The notes: generated from the sequence alone by a model not told the origin. DNA of 64,000 nt from Phycisphaerales bacterium (GCA_019744815.1 JAIEUA010000001.1:416041-480040); one strand, 5' to 3'. Positions 51,543 through 60,723 are shown, counted from the stretch's first letter. Made by a program: numbers and translations.

Positions 51543-52337
51543 ATGCTCTACCTCAGCTGCCTCGTGCTGCGCGTTCTCGCCCTGTGCCTGCTCGCCGACC
51601 CGGCCGCGCCGAGCACCCAGCCCACGCCGCAGGCCACCCCGGCCACCAACACCGCCGTCGGCCAGGAATCCCGCCCCGACAAGTGGTGGATCGACCGGCA
51701 CGAGTCCTTCAACGCCCGGGCCAAGCAGGGGGCCGAGAAGGGCGACATCGACCTGATCTTCATGGGGGACTCCATCACCCAGGGCTGGGAGGGCGCCGGC
51801 AAGGGCGTCTGGGCCGAGTTCTACGCCCAGCGCAACGCCTTCAACACCGGCATCGGCGGCGACCGCACCCAGCATCTTCTCTATCGCATCGCCCACGGCA
51901 ATCTCGACGGCCTCGCCACCCCCAAGGCCGGGCACGCCCCCAAGCTGCTGGTCCTCATGATCGGCACCAACAACACCGCCTCCAGCCCGACCGTCCGGTC
52001 AAACACCGCCGAGGAGATCAACGAGGGGGTGCGAGCGGTGGTTTCCGCGATCCGCACGAAGCTGCCCGAGACCCACATCCTGGTGCTCGCCATCTTCCCC
52101 CGGGGCGAGAAGCCCAACGACACCCGAGCCACCCTCGACGCCGCCAACAAGCTCCTCGCCTCGATCGCCAACGCCAAGACCACGTTCCTCGACATCGGGC
52201 CGAAGTTCCTCAACGCCGACGGCTCTATCAGTAAGGACGTGATGCCCGACTTCCTGCACCTCTCCGAGAAGGGCTATCGCCTCTGGGCCGAGGCCATCGA
52301 GGCAGAGATCGCCAAGCACGTCGGGGCAAAGAGCTAG
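51543..52337 (+). CDS. Secreted or periplasmic GDSL/SGNH esterase
   Basis: 264 residues. A short hydrophobic leader (MLYLSCLVLRVLALCLL) is followed by a Pro/Thr/Ala-rich linker (~20-40). SGNH blocks: GDSIT (Ser77), GIGGDRTQH (block II Gly), MIGTNNT (block III Asn) and DFLHLSEKGY (block V Asp/His). WWIDRHESFNARAKQG and GWEGAGKGVW are typical of the platelet-activating-factor acetylhydrolase-like branch often linked to glycan deacetylation in planctomycetes. The frame stays open to 51441 through the inverted repeat, but the leader supports the ATG at 51543. The substrate is probably an acetylated sugar, by family only. Confidence 0.9.
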   Translation: MLYLSCLVLRVLALCLLADPAAPSTQPTPQATPATNTAVGQESRPDKWWIDRHESFNARAKQGAEKGDIDLIFMGDSITQGWEGAGKGVWAEFYAQRNAFNTGIGGDRTQHLLYRIAHGNLDGLATPKAGHAPKLLVLMIGTNNTASSPTVRSNTAEEINEGVRAVVSAIRTKLPETHILVLAIFPRGEKPNDTRATLDAANKLLASIANAKTTFLDIGPKFLNADGSISKDVMPDFLHLSEKGYRLWAEAIEAEIAKHVGAKS

Positions 52338-52481
52338 GGCGAACCAGGTTCCCCCAAAACCGCGCTCCGGGGCGCTTCCCATCCGATATAAACTCGCGCC
52401 GGGCCATGGATGGTCCGGGCTTGTGTTTTCCGGGTGCGGGAACACGCGGCTCGCCGCGTGAAGCTGGCGGAGACTCTCAGT

Positions 52482-53828
52482 ATGGATACGTTCCTCATCG
52501 AAGGCGGCAAGCGGCTCGAGGGCTCTCTCCGCGTGTTCGGCAGCAAGAACGCCGCTCTCCCCGAGATGTGCGCGGCCCTGCTCACCAACCAGCCCGTCAC
52601 CCTCCGCGACGTCCCCAACCTCGCCGACATCAAGTCCCTCCGCAACCTCTTGGGCGAACTCGGCTGCATCGGCGAGCACTCCGGCCCCGCCGGTCAAGCC
52701 ATCATGCGGCTGCACACCCAGGACGAGTCGCATGAGAAGTCGCACGCCCGCTACGAGATCGTCCGCACCATGCGGGCCAGCATCAGCACCCTCGGACCGA
52801 TGGTCGCCCGCCGCGGCTTCGCCCGGGTCTCGATGCCCGGCGGCTGCGCCATCGGTGACCGCCCGGTCGACCTGCACCTGCGCGGCCTCGCCGCCCTCGG
52901 CGCCGAGATCACCCTCGACGGCGGCGACATCACCGCCCGCGCCCCCAAGAAGGGCCTGAAGGGTGCCACCATCTTCCTCGGCGGCCAGTTCGGCTCCACC
53001 GTGCTCGGCACCGCCAACGTGATGTGTGCGGCCACGCTCGCCAAGGGCACCACCGTCATCGAGTCCGCCGCGTGCGAACCGGAGATCGTGGACCTCGCCG
53101 TCATGCTGATCAAGATGGGCGCCAAGATCAGCGGCCACGGCTCGCCGCGATTGGTCATCGAGGGCGTGGACGAGCTCAAGGGCGTTGATCACGCCGTCAT
53201 GGCCGACCGCATCGAGGCGGGCACGTTCATGCTCGCCGCGGCCATCACCAACGGCGACATCACGCTCGAGAACTGTCCCATCGACGCCATGCTCGCGGTG
53301 AAGGCCAAGCTGCTGGCGATGGGCATCCACCTCGCCGTCACGCCCGGGGCGAACAACAACCTGCTCCGCGCCGCCGTGCGCGTCACCAGCGCCCGCACAC
53401 TGAAGCCTGTCGAGTTCACCACCCAGCCGCACCCGGGCTTCCCGACGGATATTCAGGCCCAGATGATGGCGACGCTCACGCTCGCCGACGGCAACAGCGT
53501 CATCACCGAGCGCATCTTCCCCGAACGCTTCCTCCACGTCGCCGAGCTGTCGCGCATGGGCGCGAAGCTGATGCGTCAGGGCGCGACGGTCATCGTCAGC
53601 GGCGTCAAGAAGCTCGTCGGCGCACCCGTGATGGCCAGCGACCTCCGCGCCTCAGCGGGCCTCGTGCTCGCGGGCCTCGCCGCCGAGGGAACGACGATCA
53701 TCAACCGCGTGTACCACCTGGACCGCGGCTACGAGAAGATGGAAGACCGCCTCGCCAAGCTCGGCGCCAGCATCCGCCGCGTGGACGACAAGGACCTGCC
53801 CGCCAATCTGACCGGCGGGGCGGACTGA
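52482..53828 (+). CDS. murA: UDP-N-acetylglucosamine 1-carboxyvinyltransferase
   Basis: 448 residues, about 25 more than E. coli MurA. First committed step of peptidoglycan synthesis: transfer of enolpyruvate from PEP to UDP-GlcNAc in the cytoplasm. Motifs: GSKNAALPEM at the start (Lys22/Asn23 substrate site), MRASISTLGPMVARRG, and MPGGCAIGDRPVDLHL with catalytic Cys122, the fosfomycin target. Also present are DRIEAGTFMLAAAI and PHPGFPTDIQAQMMA with the conserved Asp. Small insertions occur near residue 80 (DESHEKSHAR). The ATG at 52482 has GGAG 9 bp upstream. It is followed by the converging HYExAFE gene after 1 bp. Its presence supports a peptidoglycan wall in this planctomycete. Confidence 0.95.
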   Translation: MDTFLIEGGKRLEGSLRVFGSKNAALPEMCAALLTNQPVTLRDVPNLADIKSLRNLLGELGCIGEHSGPAGQAIMRLHTQDESHEKSHARYEIVRTMRASISTLGPMVARRGFARVSMPGGCAIGDRPVDLHLRGLAALGAEITLDGGDITARAPKKGLKGATIFLGGQFGSTVLGTANVMCAATLAKGTTVIESAACEPEIVDLAVMLIKMGAKISGHGSPRLVIEGVDELKGVDHAVMADRIEAGTFMLAAAITNGDITLENCPIDAMLAVKAKLLAMGIHLAVTPGANNNLLRAAVRVTSARTLKPVEFTTQPHPGFPTDIQAQMMATLTLADGNSVITERIFPERFLHVAELSRMGAKLMRQGATVIVSGVKKLVGAPVMASDLRASAGLVLAGLAAEGTTIINRVYHLDRGYEKMEDRLAKLGASIRRVDDKDLPANLTGGAD

Positions 53829-53829
53829 G

Positions 53830-54468
53830 TCACGACCCGATCGGTTCGAGCAGAGGCAGGTCTCGCGCGGAGTGGGAACGGAGCGTGCGGCCGGCCGTGA
53901 ACGGCTGGCTGATCTGCTCGAAGCGAGACGACGAGACGTGAACCGTGCGCCAGCGCGGGCTGCGGACTTTCATGTTCGCCCGGTAGTCGCTCAGCAGCAC
54001 GCAGCGCAGCGCGTACCACCGCCCGCGGCTCTCGAAGATCTCCTGAAACAGCGCATCCGGCGGCTGCTCGTCGCACCAGTAGACGAACACGAACGCGGGC
54101 TCGAAGCCGCTGCCGAAGAGCGAGCCCCAGGTCGCGAGGCTGTCGACGTCGTCCTGGGTCACCCAGCTCTCGAGCCTTGACCGAGTCGAGCCGCCTCGGT
54201 TGGACGTGCGGGCCGCCGCGAGCGTGCGGGGGCTGATGCGTCGACCCTTGACCTCGAGCAGGAGATTCTGCGATTCGCCGTAGATGACGAAGTCGAAGGA
54301 CTTCACCGAGGTCGGCCGCTCGTCGCCCGCTCGGGAGTACTCCAGCCGCGGCGAGGCGGTCTCGGGGAGCAACGCCTTCTTGGCCTCGTCGACCGCGACG
54401 TAGGGAATGCGCGCCGAGCGGAGGAAATCCTCGAACGCGGCCTCGTAGTGGTGTCGGCGCTGGGTCAC
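53830..54468 (-). CDS. HYExAFE family protein
   Basis: 212 residues. The N-terminus HHYEAAFEDFLRSARIPYV carries the HYExAFE signature of a planctomycete-enriched family of unknown function. The middle has FDFVIYGESQNLLLEVKGR, which resembles the core of PD-(D/E)xK nucleases (Asp, then ExK in LLEVKG), and a helix-strand layout that would fit such a fold; activity is speculative. It converges with murA with a 1-bp gap, and its start lies next to a composite repeat. No partner gene is evident. Confidence 0.85.
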   Translation of the reverse strand: MTQRRHHYEAAFEDFLRSARIPYVAVDEAKKALLPETASPRLEYSRAGDERPTSVKSFDFVIYGESQNLLLEVKGRRISPRTLAAARTSNRGGSTRSRLESWVTQDDVDSLATWGSLFGSGFEPAFVFVYWCDEQPPDALFQEIFESRGRWYALRCVLLSDYRANMKVRSPRWRTVHVSSSRFEQISQPFTAGRTLRSHSARDLPLLEPIGS

Positions 54469-54490
54469 GAATTCACCCCCAAACCTCGAG

Positions 54491-54720
54491 GCATTTCACC
54501 GCAGAGGACGCGGAGGACGCAGAGAAGGCAAAGGCAGTTTACCACGGAGAGCACGGAGGACACGGAGAGAGACATTGGTTGAAGGCAGGAGAGATTGCCC
54601 ACTCTGCATTCCGACCGATTCGATCCCCTCTTGCCTTCCTCTGTGGTCTCCGTGATCTCCGTGGGAAAACGCCTTCTTCCGATCTCCGCGCTCTCCGCGT
54701 CCTCCGCGGTGAAAAGCCAT
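54491..54720. repeat. Composite palindromic repeat element
   Basis: A left unit starting GGCATTTCACCGCAGAGG (54492 on) and a related second unit (54538-54575) are followed, after a unique centre, by inverted units (54645-54720) ending CCTCCGCGGTGAAAAGCC. Same family as 42242-42495 and 56103-56252. It fills the gap between the HYExAFE and MlaD-like genes. Confidence 0.8.
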
Positions 54721-54732
54721 CGGTGAACGACC

Positions 54733-56016
54733 TTACTTGCTTTCCTTCGTCTCCATGCCCTTGGGCACCGGCGGCTTCTGGCCGGCTTGCAGGATCAAGA
54801 CGTCGAGCAGATCCCGCTCGGCTTTCTTGTATTCCTGCATCGAGTCGCGCAGCAGCTTGAGCTGCTCGGCGATGGTCTCCGGTGTCGGTCCGGCGCCCGC
54901 GGGCGAGCTCTGGGCCAGGGCCATCGCGTTGGTCAGGCTCTCGCTGGTCGCACGCACGGCGGCCGTCGCGTCGGCGTAGTAGGTCGCGGCCCGGAAGAGC
55001 GCGTCGGCCTCGAGGTCCTTCTTCGCCGGCTGGAAGAACAGTCGCCACGGCTGGGCCCGGATCTCGCCGATGGCCCGGTTGGCCTGATCGCTGGTGAGCC
55101 GCAGATTCGCGACGGTGCGGCGGAGCGAGGGCAACTCGGTCGCGAGCCAGTTGTTGGTGGCGACCGCCGACTCGCGGAAGTTCTTGAGCCCGTCGTTGAG
55201 CAGCGGGATGGACTGCGTCCGCACGTCCTCGACCGCGCCCTTGGCCCCGGCGATGGTGTCGCGGAAGGTGGCCTTGTTCTCGTCGATGACGCTGTTGACG
55301 TTGCCGACGAGCTTGCCGAACTCATCGACCTTGCCGTTGAAGTTCTCGGCCATCGGCTTCAGCATTTTGCTGAACTCGGCGATGTCGGCGGTGGTCGAAT
55401 CGATGTTGGCGGTCCACTTGGGCCAGCTCTCGCGGGTGCTCTTGGTGACGCCGGCGACGTCGTCGATGATGGTGTTGATCTTGGGCGAGTTGGACTCGAC
55501 CAGCGTGCGAGCGGATTTGAGCGTGGCCTGCAGGTCGTCGACCATGGCCTTGATCTTGTCGGCGCTGAGGCCGGCCTGGCTGAGCAGGGCCGGGGGCGCG
55601 AGCCCGCCGAGGATGGTGTCGCCTTCCTTGAGCAGGCCCTTGTCGGGGGTGCCGATGCCGGAGATGTTGATGGTGCTCTGGCTGCCCAGGAGCGGGCGGT
55701 CGAGCGCGACCATCGCGTTGGTGTAGAGCTTGTGCTCGGCGGCGATGCGGATCGCGACCAGGACGTTCTCGGTGGCGGGGTCAAACTCGACGCCGGTGAC
55801 GCGACCGACGATCTGGCCGCCGAGCGTCACCGAGTTGCCGGCCTTCACGCCGGGTGCCCCTTGGGCGACGGGGAACTTCACCACGAACTTGTGCGCGGGC
55901 TTGAGGAACTCCATCGCGCTGGTGAGCGAGAAGGCGATGGCGATGAACAAGACGACCGATCCCAGGAGGAACAGGCCGGCGAGCACGGAGTAACGGGCGG
56001 GGCTTCGGAGGGACAT
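54733..56016 (-). CDS. MCE/MlaD-family protein (lipid transport)
   Basis: 427 residues. One N-terminal membrane helix (~10-33, YSVLAGLFLLGSVVLFIAIAF) is followed by an MCE domain (~38-150) with VKFPVAQGAPGVKAGNSVTLGG, the VG-rich turn QIVGRVTGVEF, and the later strand INISGIGTPDKGLLKEG. The rest is long helical coil (residues ~160-420), as in MCE proteins that build tunnels or tethers across the periplasm. MlaD-type proteins present phospholipids to the MlaFE ABC transporter for asymmetry maintenance or uptake. The ATPase gene follows the same direction upstream (56259-57272), but a 242-bp repeat tract separates them and the expected permease (MlaE/YrbE) is not in the window. Confidence 0.9.
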   Translation of the reverse strand: MSLRSPARYSVLAGLFLLGSVVLFIAIAFSLTSAMEFLKPAHKFVVKFPVAQGAPGVKAGNSVTLGGQIVGRVTGVEFDPATENVLVAIRIAAEHKLYTNAMVALDRPLLGSQSTINISGIGTPDKGLLKEGDTILGGLAPPALLSQAGLSADKIKAMVDDLQATLKSARTLVESNSPKINTIIDDVAGVTKSTRESWPKWTANIDSTTADIAEFSKMLKPMAENFNGKVDEFGKLVGNVNSVIDENKATFRDTIAGAKGAVEDVRTQSIPLLNDGLKNFRESAVATNNWLATELPSLRRTVANLRLTSDQANRAIGEIRAQPWRLFFQPAKKDLEADALFRAATYYADATAAVRATSESLTNAMALAQSSPAGAGPTPETIAEQLKLLRDSMQEYKKAERDLLDVLILQAGQKPPVPKGMETKESK

Positions 56017-56040
56017 CTCGTGGGTAGGTTAGCGGAAAAG

Positions 56041-56252
56041 GATGGGGAAGGGGAGGAGGGGTGGAGCGGAGCAGGGGAGCAGGGGCGGCGGCTGGGAGAA
56101 AAGGCATTTCACCGCGGAGAGCGCAGAGGACACGGAGAGAGACATGGGTTCAAGGCAGGGGCATTCGACCGCGACGGTTTCTGATCTGTTGGTTCCTCAT
56201 CTGCCTTCCCCACCTGACTTCCTCTGTGTTCTCCGTGATCTCTGTGATGAAC
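56041..56252. repeat. Polypurine tract plus composite palindromic repeat
   Basis: A G/A-rich minisatellite (GGGGAGCAGGGG type, 56041-56100) is followed by a unit starting GGCATTTCACCGCGGAG (56103 on) and, after a unique centre, an inverted unit CCTCTGTGTTCTCCGTG (56220 on). It separates the MlaD-like and MlaF-like genes. Confidence 0.75.
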
Positions 56253-56258
56253 TGTCTT

Positions 56259-57272
56259 TCAGCCTTTGGATTTCGAGAAGCGGCCGAAAAGGCCGGAGCG
56301 GGTGCCGCCGGCGGTGCTGCGGGTGGGTTCGAGGCTGGGCGTCGGCAGGATCTGCTCGACAGGCACACCCAGCAAGTCGGCCTCGAACGCGGCTTCGGAG
56401 CGGCGCTCGGTGATCGGCCCTTCGGCGTCGCCGCGGAGGAACTGGCGGATCAGGCGCTCGGTCTGCGGCAGGTCCTTCGCGTCGGCGTCCGACAGCTTCC
56501 GCAGGTTGTCGTACCAGTCGCGGGTCTCGACCTTGAGCATCTTGCCGCGGTCGAGCATCGCCATGCGGTCAGCGATCACGAAGGCCGAGTCCATCTCGTG
56601 GGTGACGACCACGCTGGTCACGCCCAGCTGGCGGGAGAGATCGACGATGAGGCGATCGATCTGGGCGCTGGTGACGGGGTCGAGACCGGCGGAGGGTTCG
56701 TCGTAGAAGAGGATCTCGGGGTCGAGGGCGAGGGCGCGGGCGAGGCCGGCGCGTTTCTTCATGCCGCCGGAGATCTGGGCCGGGTACTTGTGGGCGTGCT
56801 CTCGCAGGCCGACGAGCTCGAGCTTGATCTTGACCTGGATGTCGATGATCTCTTGCGAGAGGTCGGTGTGCTCCTTCAAAGGAAGGGCCACGTTCTCGGC
56901 GATGGTCATCGAGTTGAAGAGGGCGCCGGACTGAAAGAGGATGCCGAAGCGTTTGCGGACATCGGCGAGCTTGTCCTCGTCGCCGCCACCGTGGACTCCC
57001 CCGCCGACCAAGGGGCCCATGTCCTGCCCGAAGAGCATGACCCGGCCGCGGTCGGCGGCGAAGGAGCCGATGATGACCCGCAGCAGCGTCGACTTTCCCG
57101 AGCCCGACCCGCCCATGATGACCATGGTTTCACCGGGGTAGACCTCGAGATCGATCGACTCGAGCACGGCACGCCCGTCGAAGATCTTGGCGACCTGCTG
57201 GCAGGAGATGAGGGGGGGACGGCTGGCGGTCACAGCGTCAATGTAGCAGACTTGCCGCCCGGGCAAGTTCAC
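56259..57272 (-). CDS. ABC transporter ATP-binding protein, MlaF-like
   Basis: 337 residues. Walker A GGSGSGKST (~54-62), Q-loop FQSGALFNSMTIAENVALPL, signature SGGMKKRAGLARAL, Walker B EILFYDEPSAGLD, H-loop VTHEMDSAF. The Q-loop sequence LFNSMT..NVALPL and SGGMKKR are typical of MlaF/Ttg2A proteins that power MCE systems. The C-terminal ~85 residues beyond the ATPase core (DLPQTERLIRQFL, then a basic GLFGRFSKSKG end) are an extension. A GTG at 57272 is the likely start; a GTG at 57233 is possible. It probably works with the MlaD-family protein downstream; the permease must be encoded elsewhere. Confidence 0.92.
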   Translation of the reverse strand: MNLPGRQVCYIDAVTASRPPLISCQQVAKIFDGRAVLESIDLEVYPGETMVIMGGSGSGKSTLLRVIIGSFAADRGRVMLFGQDMGPLVGGGVHGGGDEDKLADVRKRFGILFQSGALFNSMTIAENVALPLKEHTDLSQEIIDIQVKIKLELVGLREHAHKYPAQISGGMKKRAGLARALALDPEILFYDEPSAGLDPVTSAQIDRLIVDLSRQLGVTSVVVTHEMDSAFVIADRMAMLDRGKMLKVETRDWYDNLRKLSDADAKDLPQTERLIRQFLRGDAEGPITERRSEAAFEADLLGVPVEQILPTPSLEPTRSTAGGTRSGLFGRFSKSKG

Positions 57273-57315
57273 GGCCGCGACGGGCTGGGCAGGTTCGACC
57301 CTTGAGCTAATGGGC

Positions 57316-58182
57316 TCACGCCCCGCCGGGCTTCTTGGGTTCGACGGGGGTGGCCGCGGGCTCGAACGCGGGTTGCTCGTCAGGGGTGATGATCACGGGC
57401 TCACCCTTCTCCTTGGCCCGCACTTTGCCGCCGGAATCGATCTGGATGTTCCCGTTCCACGTCGACTTGGGCAGAAGCGCGGGGTCGAGGAGTTGGATCA
57501 CAGTTCCGTCGGCGGCGACGATCATGAAGTTGCGGATCGGCAGGCTCTTGGATTTCTTGGTGTCGGCCTCGTGCTGCTTGGTGGGATCGATCTCCAGGAG
57601 GACCAGGGCCGCACCCTTCTCGAATCGCAGCGGGAGGGGAATCTGGGGATCGCCGTTCTGGGGCGGCGCCTTCATGAGGTGGGAGATCTCGCCGTAGGCC
57701 GAGATGAGATCAAAGAGCCCCTTCGGAGCGCTCTGGTACGCACCGAGCTTGTCGTTGACCTCGGTCTGGAACGCGGCGAGGCGTTCGTCGGTGAGCTTCT
57801 CGGCGCTGTAGCTGATCATGCCGTCGCGGGCGTTCTGAAACTCGCCCTTTTGTGCCGCGGTGATGATGGCCGCGACCGGCGCGGTGGCGGCGGAGCTGAA
57901 CTTGTTGACCATCTGCCAGGCGCCGTAGCCCAGCGCACCCCAGAATGCCGTGCTGATGAGCCCGAGCACCAGAGCCGCGACCGCCAGGCCTGTGCCGCCG
58001 ACACGGCCCTTGCTGCTGGCGATGCCCACCAATGCGAAGACCGCGAGCAGCGAGGCGATAAAGCCCACGCCCGGGATAAAGCAGGGGAGGGCGAAGACCA
58101 GAGCGAGGATCGCCAGGATGCTGGTGCGCTGCGGGCCCCAGTCAAAGTCGCGATCGCCAGCGGGTGCGGAGAAGGATGTCAT
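57316..58182 (-). CDS. DUF4190-type membrane protein
   Basis: 288 residues from the ATG at 58182 (a TTG at 58188 is the only alternative). Two hydrophobic helices (~23-47 LAILALVFALPCFIPGVGFIASLL and ~62-85) with a GR-G turn between match DUF4190, a small membrane module found in many bacteria. The outer part (~90-270) is a mixed alpha/beta domain with NARDGMISYSAEKLTDERLAAF and VAADGTVIQLLDPALLP, followed by a Pro/Glu-rich end. Function unknown. It lies 43 bp upstream of the MlaF-like gene on the same strand, so the two may be co-transcribed. Confidence 0.8.
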   Translation of the reverse strand: MTSFSAPAGDRDFDWGPQRTSILAILALVFALPCFIPGVGFIASLLAVFALVGIASSKGRVGGTGLAVAALVLGLISTAFWGALGYGAWQMVNKFSSAATAPVAAIITAAQKGEFQNARDGMISYSAEKLTDERLAAFQTEVNDKLGAYQSAPKGLFDLISAYGEISHLMKAPPQNGDPQIPLPLRFEKGAALVLLEIDPTKQHEADTKKSKSLPIRNFMIVAADGTVIQLLDPALLPKSTWNGNIQIDSGGKVRAKEKGEPVIITPDEQPAFEPAATPVEPKKPGGA

Positions 58183-58387
58183 ACGCAAGAGTATGGGGAG
58201 CTTGGGCGTGCGGGTTTCGGCGCCGGATCCGACCCGAAGGCTTCAAGCGAAGCGCATCGAAGCTGGCGGGCTGAGCGTGACGCACGCGACCGAGCGCAGC
58301 GCCTCGTCGCCAGTACACGCGGCGTTGCCCGCCATGGGAAAGAACCCCGACTCACGCCCCGCGTGATCGGCAGCCGACATCTCCTCG

Positions 58388-59200
58388 ATGCCCTGTCTCC
58401 TCTCGAGGCGCTGTTTTCTCGCCGAAGCCTTCATCGCTCTCGGGTCGTTGGTCTTTGCGGGGACGTTTGGGGGCTGTGCGGCATCGTCGCGAGAATCCGG
58501 GAGCGCCGCTTCCGACTGGGTCAGTCTCGGCCGCTCCGTCGAGGGTCGTTCGATCGAGGTGACAACCGTGGCGCCCGCTGGAGACGCTTCACACCGGGTG
58601 CTCGTCATCGGTTCGATCCACGGCAACGAGACCGAGGGTGCGGCGGCCGTGGCCCCGCTCGTCGCCGCGTTGCAGTCGTCCCGCGATCAAGCGTCGCTCC
58701 ACGCCACGGTGCGCGTCATCCGAGACCTCAACCCCGACGGCACGGCCGCGGGCGCCCGGGCCAACGCCCGCGGCATCGACCTCAACCGCAACTTCCCGGC
58801 AACGAACTTCTCCCCCGCGCCCGATCGCGGTGACGCGCCGCTCAGCGAGCCCGAGTCGCGCATCCTCGCTCGCGAGCTCGATACGTTTCGCCCAAACCTG
58901 GTCATCGTCTTCCACTCGATCCGCAGCGGGCCGTTCGTGAACTTCGATGGTCCGGCGGCTGAGGCGGCGCAGGCGTTCGTCGCGGCCGCACAGCGCTCCG
59001 ACCCGCGCTGGCGGGTCGAGCCCTCGATGGGCTATCCAACCCCCGGCTCCCTCGGCACGTTCGTCGGCATCGACCGGGGAGTTCCGATCCTCACGGTCGA
59101 GTTCCGACGCGGGCACGATGCCGAAGCGGCGCGGCGTGCCGGCGTGGATGGGGTGATGGGCGCCATCAACACGCTCGCGATCGAAAGACGCCGAGGCTGA
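58388..59200 (+). CDS. M14-family zinc carboxypeptidase lipoprotein (MpaA-like)
   Basis: 270 residues. Probable lipoprotein: hydrophobic leader and lipobox-like TFGGC (Cys30). Metal site HGNE (His78, Glu81) and His176 in VIVFHSIRSG; substrate-binding DLNRNFP (131-137) and DLNPDG; catalytic Glu in ILTVEF (~residue 237). It is at the short end for M14 and closest in layout to MpaA/murein tripeptide amidases, which cut the L-Ala-D-Glu-mDAP link during wall recycling; the lipid anchor suggests that it acts in the periplasm. The stop codon falls inside the left arm of a large inverted repeat (59186-59319). Confidence 0.9.
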   Translation: MPCLLSRRCFLAEAFIALGSLVFAGTFGGCAASSRESGSAASDWVSLGRSVEGRSIEVTTVAPAGDASHRVLVIGSIHGNETEGAAAVAPLVAALQSSRDQASLHATVRVIRDLNPDGTAAGARANARGIDLNRNFPATNFSPAPDRGDAPLSEPESRILARELDTFRPNLVIVFHSIRSGPFVNFDGPAAEAAQAFVAAAQRSDPRWRVEPSMGYPTPGSLGTFVGIDRGVPILTVEFRRGHDAEAARRAGVDGVMGAINTLAIERRRG

Positions 59201-59319
59201 CGAGTCCTCGAGGAAGCCTCGGATGCATCGCAGCAAGAGCGCACAACTCCGCCCGAGGCGTACATCGAACTCCAACCAATCCGAGGCTTCCTCGCCCAGC
59301 CTCGTCAGCCTCGGCGTCT
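59186..59319. repeat. Two-storey inverted repeat overlapping the M14 stop codon
   Basis: Outer arms: 19-bp perfect inverted copies AGACGCCGAGGCTGACGAG (59186-59204) and 59301-59319. Inner arms: 16-bp perfect copies CGAGGAAGCCTCGGAT (59209-59224) and 59279-59294. The centre is about 54 bp. The gene's last codons and TGA are part of the outer arm. Confidence 0.9.
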
Positions 59320-59396
59320 TGACGCCGTAGCGTCTTGGCCCTCTGTCACCATCCATGCGTGGATCGAACGCCGACCCGCGATCCAATGATGTCCGC

Positions 59397-60719
59397 ATGT
59401 CGCACCCCGTCCAGCCCGCGCAGCAGAACGCCGCGATCAACGCGGCGACGCAGGCGTTCGCCCACGGGCGGCTCGACCTCGCCGATCGCATCTGCCGTGA
59501 GCTGCACGAGGTCGGCTGGGATCACTGGCAGTCGTGGCTGATCGTCGCCCAGGTCGCGGTGAAGGTGTCGCGACGGGATGTCGCCGAGGATGCGGTCACC
59601 CGCAGTGCGGCCTTGCCCGGCGCCGACGCCAAGCGCCTCGACGCGGTGCGTGCGCTGATCGCTTCGATGACACCGGGTCCCGATTCCGCCACGCCGACAT
59701 CCTCACCCGATCGCATCCTCGTGATCCGCTCGTGGTCGCAGGGCTTCTGGTCGGATGTGGATCACGTGCTGGGACAGTTGCTGCTGGCGGAGATCACGGG
59801 ACGTACGCCGCTGGTGCACTGGGGCGCGAACTCGCGCTTCGGCGGGCCGCAGTTACCGCGCGGAAAGAACCCGGGCGAGTCGGACCCCGCCCACAACCTC
59901 TGGAACCATTTCTTCAAGCCGGTGTCGAGTTTGACGCTGGTCGATGTGCTGCGCGATGCCAAGGGCAGGAAGTTCTTCCCCAGCAAGTGGAACGACGCGA
60001 ATCTCACGGTGATCGACAACGGCGCGATGACCGGGCCGCAGTCGCGGATCGCCGCGGTGTCGTTCCTGAATCGCCCCGAACCGATCGCGGTCAGTGACTT
60101 CCACACGCCGGTGATGGCGCTCAAACACTGGCTGCCCCGGGAGCATCGGCGCTTCGGCCAGCCGCTGGATGTGATCTTCCTCGACCTGATCGGCAAGTAC
60201 CTGATCCCGTCGGACGCGATCGCGGCGCGACTGGAGGAACTGTCCGCGGGTGTGCGCACGCCCACGATCGCGGTGCACGTCCGCGGCAGCGACAAGCACG
60301 TGGAACTGCCGCAGCTCGATCAGGCCTCGGCGATCTACCACCAGCACATCGCCGCGCTGATGCAGAAGTTCCCGGGTGCCCGCGTTCGGCTGTTCACCGA
60401 CTGGCAGCCCGCCGTCGCGGAGTACAAGGCGAAGTACGCGGATCGCCTCGACGTCGCCGACGCGACCCGCACCAGCGCTCGCACCGGACTGCATTACCAG
60501 CCCGCGCTCATTGGCACCAAGCTCGGCGAAGAAGTCCTGCTCGACACCCTGCTCGCGGCCCGCTGCGACGCTTTCATCGGGCTTGGCTACAGCAACGTCT
60601 CGGCGTTCATGAAGTACTTCGGGCGGCTGGGGCCGAAGAAGTGGACGGACGAGACGGCTTTGCTGCTGGGGCCGCATTTGCACTACGTGTACAACCCGGG
60701 CTTGTTGATGCCGCGTTGA
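59397..60719 (+). CDS. NodZ/alpha-1,6-fucosyltransferase-like glycosyltransferase
   Basis: 440 residues from the ATG at 59397; an ATG at 59355 is equally possible, and neither has a clear ribosome site. An N-terminal helical part (~5-75, AINAATQAFAHGRLDLADRIC) resembles a TPR pair. The catalytic part has HVRGSDKHVELPQL, the donor-binding basic motif of GT23/NodZ-like enzymes, followed by VRLFTDWQPAVAEYKAKYAD and DTLLAARCDAFIGLGYSNVS, the equivalent of the conserved C-terminal acceptor or GDP-sugar site. Such enzymes add fucose to chitin-like or glycan cores; the true acceptor here is unknown. No sugar-nucleotide genes are adjacent. Confidence 0.8.
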   Translation: MSHPVQPAQQNAAINAATQAFAHGRLDLADRICRELHEVGWDHWQSWLIVAQVAVKVSRRDVAEDAVTRSAALPGADAKRLDAVRALIASMTPGPDSATPTSSPDRILVIRSWSQGFWSDVDHVLGQLLLAEITGRTPLVHWGANSRFGGPQLPRGKNPGESDPAHNLWNHFFKPVSSLTLVDVLRDAKGRKFFPSKWNDANLTVIDNGAMTGPQSRIAAVSFLNRPEPIAVSDFHTPVMALKHWLPREHRRFGQPLDVIFLDLIGKYLIPSDAIAARLEELSAGVRTPTIAVHVRGSDKHVELPQLDQASAIYHQHIAALMQKFPGARVRLFTDWQPAVAEYKAKYADRLDVADATRTSARTGLHYQPALIGTKLGEEVLLDTLLAARCDAFIGLGYSNVSAFMKYFGRLGPKKWTDETALLLGPHLHYVYNPGLLMPR

Positions 60720-60723
60720 GTGG

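Noticed and set aside
57288..57303. GGTTCGACCC resembling a tRNA T-loop
   Set aside because: No cloverleaf can be built around it; the needed upstream bases are the start of the MlaF-like gene.
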